A stretch of DNA of 64,000 nt from NCBI RefSeq assembly GCF_025698545.1, contig NC_068576.1:51122390-51186389 (forward strand). Reading direction: 5' to 3'. The translations under genes and the position numbers were made by a program. Every line of letters begins with the position of its first letter. Position 1 is the first letter of the stretch. The DNA comes from Gossypium raimondii (lineage: Eukaryota; Streptophyta; Magnoliopsida; Malvales; Malvaceae). Shown one piece after another: positions 37,501 to 47,853 of this stretch. The notes under the pieces are model-generated. The model was not told the origin of the DNA. It worked only from the letters and a program-made list of their open reading frames with translations, and did no database searches.

Positions 37501-38175
37501 AAGGCATAAAACCCAAACCAACGCTACTTCATTTTCAGATAAAACCCATCACTAATTCAGCACAAAAAACAAATGGGTATTCAACAGTATAAAAATATAG
37601 AACCAAAATAATAGCATACCTTAAGCATTTTTTCTAGAACAAGAAGAAACGAAAATGATAAAGAAGATAAAGAAGATGTCATACCTTAAGCCAAGCCCTG
37701 CGAAGAGGAAGATTTGAGCGAAACGAAACAACAGCGTGTAATTTGCCTGAGAAGAGAAGATATGAGACGGACACAGCTAAGAAAAAATAGAAGAGATTAT
37801 AAAGGATGAAGAAAGGAAGAAGTAGAAGGAGGAAAGTTACCTGGATGAAGAAGGAGAAGGGATGAAGAACGGAAGGAAGAAGGAGAAAGTAACCTGGTGA
37901 GAGTTGGAGAAAGATCTGGCACCTTCTGTTGATGTTGAGAGGGAGAGGGTCGGCTGGAGTCGATTTCGGCAAGGGGAGGGTAAATGAGACACCGATTACC
38001 TAATCTTTGCTTTTGCAAGAGATTAGAAATTGGTGGTGAAGCAGGCAAAACGCGGAATCCGTCCGCAACGGATTAGGCCCGTATTAGGGCAATACAGCAA
38101 ACCAAATGGTGGATTGAGTGGGGCCACCGATTCGGGGTGTAATGGATTAGCCATTACACCCAACCAAACAAGGCA
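34503..38175. mobile_element. PIF/Harbinger-like element carrying host gene exons
   Basis: The left end reads GGGCACGTTTGGTT and the reverse complement of the right end reads TGCCTTGTTTGGTT. Both ends continue into similar GTAATGGATTAG-type sequence, and TTA flanks each side (34500-34502 and 38176-38178), the target preferred by PIF/Harbinger elements. The sequence on either side joins up with the uninterrupted repeat copy at about 45310-45360, supporting insertion there. No transposase frame is seen. The inside contains two exons of a myosin motor gene (36905-37220) and other exon-like blocks, so this is a non-autonomous element with captured sequence. The TIR match is imperfect, so superfamily assignment is tentative. 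Confidence 0.6.
36905..37220 (-). pseudogene. Captured myosin motor-domain exons
   Basis: Two blocks on the minus strand with splice-like borders. Block 37220-37161 encodes NPVLEAFGNAKTVRNNNS, ending at a GTGAGT donor. Block 37060-36905 encodes RFGKFVEIQFDRRGRISGA and, after a small deletion, [20 protein letters not shown] then MLCAAPPE before a GTAAGT donor. This is the conserved switch I region (NNNSxRFGKF) and the following strand of plant myosins. The reading frame is broken at about 36982-36994, where the sequence ACTTATTAGAAAG is about 4 bases short of the expected codons and produces TAG. No other myosin exons were recognised in the element. Such a piece cannot be a motor. Confidence 0.85.
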
Positions 38176-38265
38176 TTAGTGTTATCTCTATTTGAAAACT
38201 TTTCAAAATATTTACATATTTAAAATTGAAAGAGATTCTTACGTTATTGTTTGAATGCGTAATTA
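38176..38265. repeat. Dispersed repeat, copy 2 (right flank of the PIF-like element)
   Basis: TTAGTGTTATCTCTATTTGAAAAC resembles the repeat copy at about 45325-45350, where it directly follows AGTTAACACTTA-type sequence. It continues with AGATTCTTACG and TTTGAATGCGTAATTAA, shared with copies at 34350 and 45875. Confidence 0.5.
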
Positions 38266-38830
38266 ATATTACTAATAGAGAGACAACACCTTAAACATTA
38301 ATTTATGAATCTTTTTATTTTCTCCAAAAATATAGGTATTTTTTCCCCCTCCCCACTCTCCTATCCGGCTCGTATCAGTTTGAAAAAAAAAATTAGTAGA
38401 ACAAGAGAGGGAGAAGAGAAGAAAGAAAGAAAAGGTATTTTTTATTTTTATTGTTATTTTCAAATATAATAGATTATGATAAGAAAAAAATTATTTTGTT
38501 AGTATTATATAGTTTGTTTAGTGTTATTTTTATGTTTTGTTTTAAAGTTATTTTGTTTATTGTGATTTGTTAGCAAGTTTTGTGTTTAAATTATTGAGAA
38601 TGTTATGTTGTAAATTTTTTAATATATTTGAAAGTTTAACTATTATAAAGTAATTGTTAGTTAGTGATAACAACAGAAAAAATAGATAAATACTAAAAAT
38701 ATTTTTGTCATAGATATTGTTAGAAATGGACTCATTTCATTCATTAATTTTTTTTTATGTAAGTATTTTTATGTTGTTCGAAATTGTTTTGATAATTTTT
38801 GTTTATTTTTTAACAGATTGAGTATTGAAG

Positions 38831-41437
38831 ATGGATAATCAGCTTTTCGTATGCGTTTATTTCGATGGAATCATCTTGACAACAACTGTTGGATGTATAT
38901 TTAAATGTCGGCAACAAATAGCAATAAGATTTAATAGAAATATCTCGTTCGATGATATGAAGGAAATGATTAGCGCAAAAATTGTTAGACGTTGTGGGAG
39001 AAGGATCTCGAAACTTTCTTACAAGTTTCTAGTTTCAACAGATCCCATCAAATTCACCGAAATAGAACTTGTAGACGATGAAGACGTAGAGACAATGATC
39101 GCTCTTTATTGTGGGAATCGGAGTAACCAAAATGCACCGATTCACTTATTTGCTGAGTTAGCCGGTGTGGAGCAAAATGAAGATCTCACTGCATATGGTG
39201 AAGAACATGGAGCTAAAGAACCATGCATGGTGGCTCCAATATCGTACATTGATAGTGAATCGACTATACGCGGGATCGATATCGATTTTAATGTTGCACC
39301 CGATATTAATGTGGTTGGTGATGATGGATACGATAGTAGTGATCCTTGTGATCAAGAGGTCGATAATGATAGTGATCCCGATGTGGACGAGGTCCCCGAT
39401 GATATTGATGACGAAGACGTGAATGACGATGGAAACATTAACGTGTCTTCAATCAGGAACCATATTTGATGTATTGTAATACACAATAATCCTGGGCCAC
39501 ACATGTCGCTCATAGACCCCGACGCGACATACGTAGCCGAGTTCTCGGAGTATCCTGAAATACTACCTGCTCACCGGCTGGCCGTAAATTTCGATCCTAA
39601 GGAGTTGTTCGTAGGCCAGAGATTCGAAAGTAAGGAAGAGTGTGTATTTGCTATTAAGCGGTATAGCATGAATATATCAGTGGACTATAAAGTCACAACC
39701 GACATTATAAATTGGGGAGTGTTAGAAGTCGGCGGAAGGCTGCAATTGACGGGTACAAGCTGCATTTATTCAAAATTCGCAGATGTGGGAGATACGAAAA
39801 TTTGTTGGGCCTCACGCATGTACATCAACATGTATGACAGAAGATCGTCGAAAGCTTGATTCTAAAACTATCTGTACGTGTATCATGCCAATGGTGAAGG
39901 ACATGCCGACCATTAAAGTTTCAGTACTGATTGCCAAAATGCAAGCACGCTTTCAGTATCAAGTATCATACTGAAAGGCATGAATAGCTAAACAGATGGC
40001 AATGAAGTAATTGTACGAGGACTTCAATGCATCGTATAATGGGCTACAGGGACGGATAACCGCTATGCGGAGTACGTACCAGGGACTGTCATTGAGTTAT
40101 AGACACGATCTTATTACGGCCTGGATGACCAACTACAACCTGGAAAAAGAATTTTCCATCGGATGTTCTAGACGTTTGGTCCATGTGTGCACATATTTCC
40201 CCACTATAAGCCGTTTGTGCAAGTAGATGGGACTTAACTATATGGAAAATATACACAGATCCTACTTCTTGCGGTTGCTCAAGACGGCAACAAGAATGTG
40301 CTCCCGATAGCATTTGCCATCGTAGATAAGGGGAATATGGAACTGTGGGAATTCTTCTTTACCAACCTGGGGAGGTATGTTATTTGCAACGATAATATTT
40401 GCATCATCTCCGATAGAGGGAAATGACTAATTGCCACCATTAGGCGTTCCGGTGTGTCATGAAGATCTGTTTACTGCATCCGACACATCGCGGCTAACTT
40501 CTATCGAGATTATAAGAATGTAGACTGGCAGAGACAAGTTGTGAGAATGGGTAAAGGATAACCTTATCTTTTCAATATAAGTTTTAATGTTTAAGGGCAA
40601 TACTATAACTTATCTTTTCTTAATACATATACATTGCATGAGCTAGAGCCACTTTACCAAAGAATAACTCGACTTGAGAGTGACATGGAGAGTCAAACGA
40701 ACACATCTTTTCGACAGTGATAGGGTACATGGAGCCGTGGCAATGGGCTCAATTTTTTGACAAGGGCTTTTGTTATGGTCAAATGACCACAAACTTGGTG
40801 GAGGGGATCAACGCTGTGTTGTTGAAAACACGACATCTTCTGATTTCATCTATCTTCTGTGCTACATTCTATAGGTTGGCTACCTTGATGCCAAGAATGG
40901 GTCAGCAACAAGTCAACTAGATAAAGGCGAAACACGTGTTTGTTGAAGATGTCAGGGATGCAATGGTTGCAAATCGTCGGATGGCGAGGTCGATGAATGT
41001 AGAAGTATAATCACGACATCTTGAAACGTTTTAAGTTACAGAGACCATTGGTTGTTACCCGGTATACCACCCAGGTCCTATGGAGTTGATCTTTGAAATA
41101 GACGACGTGATTGCAGGAGGTTTCAAACACTTCATTATCCATGTACGCATGTCGTGGCAGTGTGTGCTAAAGTCTCGCTTAATGTTGAATAATTTGTCGA
41201 TGATGTGTGTCTACGTGGGAGGTGCCTCTGACGACTTTCGAGCTTGTCCCAAACAAAAGGGTTGTGTAGGAATCCGAGAGGTCGTCTGCAGTCATCCAGA
41301 ATCCGTAGTGAAATGGACATTCAAGAGAAATCTAATGGTAAGCATTGTGGATTATGCAGATTAGCTGGTCATAATCGGAGTAAATGCCCGCAGCAAAACT
41401 ACCATATTGGACAATCGTTACGATCGGGTAGGAATTG
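38831..41437 (+). pseudogene. MuDR-type MULE transposase, decayed
   Basis: A first intact stretch, 38831-39469 (212 aa), has the PB1-like head and very acidic tail seen at the N-terminus of plant MULE transposases. The next stretch, 39503-39780, holds the LFVGQRFESKEECVFAIKRY motif of the plant MuDR domain. Around 40195-40440 comes part of the DDE catalytic region (VLPIAFAIVDKGNMELWEFF). Near 41080-41140 there is a weak SWIM-like Cys/His segment, and at 41340-41400 a CCHC knuckle (CGLCRLAGHNRSKCP). Frameshifts and stops separate all of these, including a TAA within the catalytic region near 40234. Intact MULE transposases cut and insert Mutator elements; this copy is inactive. The partner gene at 41745-43545 is convergent with it. 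Confidence 0.88.
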
Positions 41438-41744
41438 AGCTTATGTAATCCTATGTACCTAATTTATATTACAAAGTTTGTTCCAATTTTTAATGTTGTA
41501 ATATATTTAATTTATATAACAAAATTTATATTACAAAGTTTGTTACAAGTTTTAGTGTTTTAATGTCGTAATGTTGCAATTAATTTAATTTATGACCACA
41601 AAGTTTGTTCCAAGTTCTAATGTTGCAATTAGTTTAATTAAATAAATACAAAGATTATCTTTTTCTTGATTTATATTTTTTAGAATAAGAAAGTACAAAC
41701 TTTATAATATTTAAATTGCAAGAAACCCCTAAAATTGATGGTTT

Positions 41745-43545
41745 GATGGTGTAGTCCTAGGGGTATATTTCTGTGGGGTTCAACGTTCACGTTGTGGGTG
41801 ATTGCGACGATCAACATCCTCTTTATTCGCAGGTGGGGGTGTGCGAAACATGGAAGAAAAATCATATGCTCCGAACGCTGTCAATGAACTTGAGCTGGGA
41901 GGAGTGCCATGTTGTGGTGGATACGACCCAGAAGGAGTAGAATACTGCGGTAGATACGGGCTGGGAGGAGTGTTATACTGCGGTGGATACGACCTAAAGA
42001 TATCAAACCCGAAATGATATCCGTGTCCTTATGAGCCCGGGAAATAGTCATTAACCCGCAACTCCGGATGATAAGAACTATCAGTCGAATGTATATGCGA
42101 TCGCTCGAGCTCGGGCTCTGACTGTGGCTCGGGCTCGGGCTCGGCCTCTATATCGGGCACTAGCTCGTATGCCCTAAGTCGATGCATGTGCGGGGGGACT
42201 ACAGTCAACTGCCCACCAAGTAAATATGGTTTTCTCGTACTAGAGTACCATTATATGTACTCTAATGATGGTTGCAAATCGGAAGAAACATCCATCTGTA
42301 GTCTCCGCGCCATCCGATTATCCCACACTGCAATATATTTTCGGTGCACAACCCCCCAATTATTTTCATGTTTTCCTCTTTTGTTGATTAAGTGAATCTT
42401 TCCCAACTGCATTGGCGGATCCGGGATATACTGGATGCAACCAAACTGCCAGAGTACTCGACTATCTGGAAATTGATAATTGGTGCGTTAATGCACCACA
42501 TGTAAGAATGAATGTAGGTAGACAATGGTATAACAGCCGTAATTTCTAGTCTCCAATACGACATCCAGATAAACTGCACGATTAATAACATGGTTAAAAT
42601 TTAACACGATTCGAGTAAGACATACAAAGTAATTACATGTCACGAATATTGGAATAGTTTACCCCTTCCCCAGCATATTATTCAATAATTAGACGATATA
42701 TCGGGACAGTGTACGACCTTCCGATACCCAGATAAAAACTCCATCTACAAAAACAAATTACAAGTAAATATAGTATCGTTAGAATAGTATCATTATAAAA
42801 AAATGTCAATTAATAACAAGTTAAATTTTATCACCTGTTCACTAGTGGAAATACGTATGGTTGGTGCCTAGCCGATGCCAAGAATGACATCCGATAAAGA
42901 GCCCATGACTGCAACAATACAAGGCATCCGCCTATGTCTACGGCATCAGGTTTTGTCGTCCGACAAAGCTCACGATACAACATAACCAGAACTGCGGAAC
43001 CCTAACTATACGAGCGGACATTCTGCAAATCAACTAATAGGGGTAAATACATCAAACGAACCCTGTTGTTGTTCGCATCGGGCATCAGTACACCCCCTAT
43101 AATATGCATAATGTACGCTTGCTCAGTGGCATTAATTGATAAATGTTCAAAATTAGTTTTCAGCCATGAAAATTTCAAACCCATAAAATTGGACTCAGCA
43201 TCGACGGGCAAGACTCCTAGTAGGCTATAACAAAAGGCAGCAGGCTTAGCTATCGCACTTACGCCCGTTACGGCACTCCCGTCGATTGGGAGCCCAAGTT
43301 GCAATGCAACATCCTCCAGAGTGACAGTGCACTCCCCACACGGCAAATGAAAAGTGTGGGCCTCCGGGCGCCAACGCTTGACCAATGCGGATATTAAATC
43401 GTACAGCAAATCAAATGCCTGGATCAATGCTGCTGACCTGAATCCAGCTAACTCCAAGTATGGTATCAGTCGTTCATCCGGGGAATATCCTAAACCATTC
43501 ACCCGATCCCTTAATGAGCGGTACGAGCCTTGACAGTGTTAAATT
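41745..43545 (-). pseudogene. Plant mobile domain (MAIN-like, aminotransferase-like) gene, decayed
   Basis: The minus strand encodes PYLELAGFRSAALIQAFDLL, RWRPEAHTFHLPCGECTVTL, LGLPIDGSAVTGVSAIAK and GGVLMPDANNNRVRLMYLPL, the hallmark order of the plant mobile domain. A TAG at 43004-43002 replaces the Trp of the usual SYSWGSAVL motif, after which the frame resumes through DAVDIGGCLVLLQSWALYRM. Later exons give WCINAPIINFQIVE, NNWGVVHRKYIAVWDNRM and a Pro/Glu then Tyr/Pro-rich tail, with frameshifts and further stops. Known: PMD genes related to MAINTENANCE OF MERISTEMS occur both as host genes and as passengers of MULE transposons. Convergence with the MuDR remnant argues for the transposon form here. 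Confidence 0.85.
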
Positions 43546-45224
43546 ACATAAAATAGTTATAATAACATAATTTATTTCCGTAAATTACGTAGATCTTTTT
43601 TTAAGGGAACCCGTGATTAACAAATAACAATATATTACCATATTATTAACTGTGTTTGATATGTGACCATCGTTCTTAATCAATGGAGTCATTGCGATAC
43701 CTACAATTTCAAAACAAATTTCAGTTATTAATTTCAATGTTTGATGGATTTTAAATATTTATCAAAATACCTATATTTATATATTGTTTTTAATTACAAA
43801 AAAAATACCAAACAGTTTTTCCACATCATATTTTTTGCTATACTATATTAACAAAATAAATATATCTTATAAATTCCAACTCAAACTCCAACTCAATGGT
43901 CTCGTTCACAAATTCCATCTCAATGGTTTAATCTTTTACCTACATAAAAACAAAAATTTTATATTAAAATACTAAAAATAACATGCCAATAAATACGAAT
44001 AACAAAAACATAACATAAATTATACATAATAAATACGAATATTTTATTATTATTTTAAAATGATAATAAGTAAAATGTTTTGGTTTAAAATATAATATAT
44101 ATAATAACATGCCAACTTAATTATTGTCAAAAATATAAATTTTTCCATAGAAGTTTAAAAGAAATTTTATTTTAAATATTTATAAAAACATAAAATAAAA
44201 TTTAATAATATAAACTCTTATTCTCAATTATAAAATCTTAAAAATTAGAACATATAAATTAATTCTTAATTTATCTTATAAATTCCAAATTCCATATCAA
44301 TGGTCTCATCTTTTACCTACATAAAAATAATAATATTAAAATAATCAAAATAACATGTCAAATAAATTTCATAAAAATATATATAATCAACCTAAAATAC
44401 ACATAACAAATAAATTGCATAAAATAATAAAACATTCTTTGTACATAACATAAATAGGCTTTTTACTTCAATACACATTAAAACCTTAATAGTTTTTTAA
44501 CCAAATAATACCTTACAAAAATAAATTTAAAAATTAAATCTGAATTAAATCAATAATAATAGCAACAAAAACAAATTAAATTAACATTGATCAATTAATT
44601 TATAACAAAAAAAATTACATTTTCTTTTCTATTTTTTTCCTTCTCTTTCTCTTCCCCTCCCTCTTTTCTCCTCCTCTTTTTTTTCTTTCTTTTTCCCTTC
44701 CCGCCCTCTCCTTCTCATTCTTCTTCTTCTTCTCTTCTTTTCTTCTCTTTCTCTTTCTTCTTCTTCACTCGCCGGGCAAAAATGAACCTTGAGGACCTTA
44801 TAAATGAACTGCTGCATATAGCCGTCCTATCGCCTGCCACCGCGGTGCCGCCTCTGCCAAAGGCATCACTAGTGTCGCCTGTGCCGTCTCCTCCACCACT
44901 GGGTGCCGCCTCTTCCCTAGGCGTGACCTAGTGTCCTGTCCCATCGTGTCAGCGAGTCAATTTTTAGGTCTGATTTTTACCATATACGACTCGTATTTGA
45001 CCTGTATTTCACGCCTATCTACATGCCTCCACCATTATTTTATTATTATTTTTTAAACTGTATTGTGTCAGAAGATTAGGGTGGTGCTGCCTATGCACCA
45101 CCCTCCACCCATCTAAATGTACCATTTTGGTACATAATTGTTGCATCATATCATTTTAGTTTTTTTATATATATTATTTAGGTAAAAAATCCAAAAATAT
45201 ACTATAAAATAACTCCATTTATTT
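43546..45224. other. AT-rich DNA with a CT-rich tract, right part of the MULE zone
   Basis: Strongly AT-rich to about 44620. A long CT-rich tract at 44623-44767 reads as a Glu/Arg/Lys-rich frame on the minus strand, which is compositional. GC-richer sequence at 44815-45010 has CCGCC words and may be the right subterminal part of the MULE. No clear TIR was found to fix the MULE boundary. Confidence 0.45.
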
Positions 45225-45915
45225 TGAGAATTCCACCAGCATTGTCTTTTTCTTACGAATTCAATCAATTAGTATTTGATTATCTATTTTCTTTGCATTT
45301 AAAAAAAGTTAACACTTATAACTTTAGTTTTATCTTAATTTGAAAGCTTTCCAAAATGTTTTTATTTTAAATAAAGATGATATTGCAATGTAATAGCATT
45401 GCTAGCAAAAGTACTTTTTAATTCATTGTTCTTGATAAGTATTTGTTGATGAAAACGCTCACCAGGAATAATATATCCATAAGGTGGTAAAATGGAAAAA
45501 GGGAAAAGAATCAAAGTAGGAAGAGGGATGGTGAAGAAGAGGGGGAGGGGGAAGGATGGGAGAACAGTGATAGGGGGATGGAAAGTGGGAGTTCCGTTAA
45601 GTCCGTAATGAAAAATGGTAGCTCTCTTACGTCTTTAACGGGAAATGGTTAGTGGTGACTTTTTGTTATTTTTTGAGAGCTGAGTAACTGAATTGAAACC
45701 TGAGTTACTGTTTTGTCAATTATCCCAAAATTAAGTGACTGTTGGTATAATTTACCCAAAAATGAAAGGATAATGAGAGATAATTGTAGGTCTTACAAAC
45801 ACAAAATAAAATTGTAATATAGACACAATTGCTAAATCAAATATGTATCTTATAACTATATATTCAAAATTTAAGGAGATTCTCACGCTATTACTTTTAA
45901 TGCGTAACTGATAAA
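45225..45915. repeat. Dispersed repeat, copy 3 (not interrupted by the PIF-like element)
   Basis: Carries CACCAGCATTGTCTTTTTCTT, AAGTTAACACTTATAAC, TTTTATCTTAATTTGAAAG and, further on, TTAAGGAGATTCTCACG with TTTTAATGCGTAACTGA. These match words in copies 1 and 2 in the same orientation, but here the AACACTTA motif runs on without the 3.7-kb element. A block ending in TATAATTTACCC near 45755 resembles one terminus of a MULE-type repeat. Confidence 0.55.
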
Positions 45916-47853
45916 ATTAATATGTTGTGAAGAAAGTGAATACAAAGAATTTAACAAGTTCTGTAACATTAATAAATTTATTTTTCTTTGGCCAAAAAAA
46001 CACCTAGTAAAATGAAATACCCTCTTTTCTTTATTTTTTCTTTTCATTTGAATTCAATCGAATAATTACCTTATGATATATCTCCTCTCATTTTAATCAA
46101 AATTAAAATTTGAAACGCATTTAATCTTTACACTTTTTTATTCCTACTCTTTTTTTAAAACAAAGGTACATGTCACTGGAAAAACAATCAGTTTGTTTTT
46201 TTTTGTTCAAACTAATGAACCAAGAGATGTCTTGAAACGAATTTGAATAAAACAGTGAACAAAGACAATAAATAAGGAGAGTAAATGAAAACAATCTTAA
46301 ACTTACTCTGTGAAGCCTCATGTAATGAATGGTTTATTCAACAATTGATCTAGTAATTTATTAGCTAAAATTCTATCTACTCATACACAAGAAGGAATTG
46401 CAACCCCACCTTACTAGAACCACTCACCTAAATTACCTCATTTACAACCGTCTAAATACTTTCCAATAAAGCCAGTAAAATGAGTGTAAAATACAAGTAA
46501 AAACCGGCAGCAAAAATACTAGCAAATGCAACTGGTATCCACCATGTCAATAGGTTGCCTATTTATAAGAAAAATCAGGCAGCTCCCTTTAGCGGCTTTG
46601 TGAAGATATAAAATTATCTCCGAGATAAAAATGTCTGACATTTATCTTAAATAAAACCTTTTGGTAAATAAGTTAGAGATAAGTCTTATGGGATAGAACA
46701 TGTCGATCACAAATAATTTTTATAGCCAATTTCGATCACCGCCATTTAGGAAGAAACAAGATATGCTTTGAGGATCATTTACTTGTAGAAAAAAAATAAT
46801 GGTGAAGATCAAAAGTAAAAAAAATACCAATATCTAACTCCACTCCACTCGGAAGTAATGTCCAAACCATTATCTAAAAAGCTATTTAAACATCCATTGG
46901 AACGTAGAAATAAACAAACAATTCAAGCAGTAATGTCCGACCGTAATATTCTACTTTTAGTCAAATTCTTTAAGTTTTAATGAAATAGCCATTTCTACAT
47001 GCTGAACGCAGACATAACAGCCGTGTAAAACAAAAGACAAAATCAGGAAATTGAAATGCGGGAAGGGGATTTTGTGGAAGGAGACGAGAGCTTTTCTTCA
47101 AGCTCAGTTTTCTTAAGTAAGCTTTGTTTTTTTCTTTTTATTTTAAACATCATATCAATAAATTTGAACTTTTTTAAACATGGATACCATGTATTTTAAA
47201 ATTCAAGCCAAATAGAGTGCAACTTCTGCGGTTAAAAATAGTCCTCCCATATTTAAATAAAATTTGACAATTTTAACTAAAATTAAAAGCTTAAGTTTTA
47301 GCCAAAATAACTTAAGTTGTAAAATCAACAATCAAATTTATCATTATCCAACTTGAAACCTTTTACCATAGAAAGTTTGAAAATGATTGAAATTACTTCT
47401 TAAAAATATATAATATTTTGTATATCAGATAATATAACTTTAAATTTGCAAGATAAGATGTATAAAATTAAAAGGAATCAAGTGGTTGGAAGAAATGAAA
47501 ATGAACTTCCCCAAGCATTTGAACCAAGTTTGAATCTTGAAATCGACATTGTTAAGAAGGCTTTACCTGAATGCCATCCTTGATCCGAACAAGACCATGC
47601 TCAAAACTTAAAATGGATAAGGACACCTATGGTTATACCTTGATTCATTCCAATCAGCGCCATTGTGCACAATAAACGAACAAGCCGGGGACGGGTTTTT
47701 TTTTACATGATAGTAAATACATTATCAACTATAATTATCTATCTTGTACAACTATAGAATCAATAAAAGAAAAACTTAAGAGCATCCACATATCAATCTC
47801 AAACTGAGACATTTACTAATACCCACCTAAAAGAAAGTAATAAAAGATTTGGA
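45916..47853. other. Intergenic DNA downstream of SKIP31
   Basis: No gene supported. AT-rich, with scattered short frames. The right end holds the 3' UTR of the minus-strand SKIP31 gene. Confidence 0.45.

Noticed and set aside
41244-41438. Independent small zinc-knuckle protein gene
   Set aside because: The CCHC motif is the C-terminus of the decayed MuDR transposase and lies in order with its other parts.
44629-44817. Glu/Arg/Lys-rich frame on the minus strand
   Set aside because: Produced by a CT-rich low-complexity tract; no start context, no domain.
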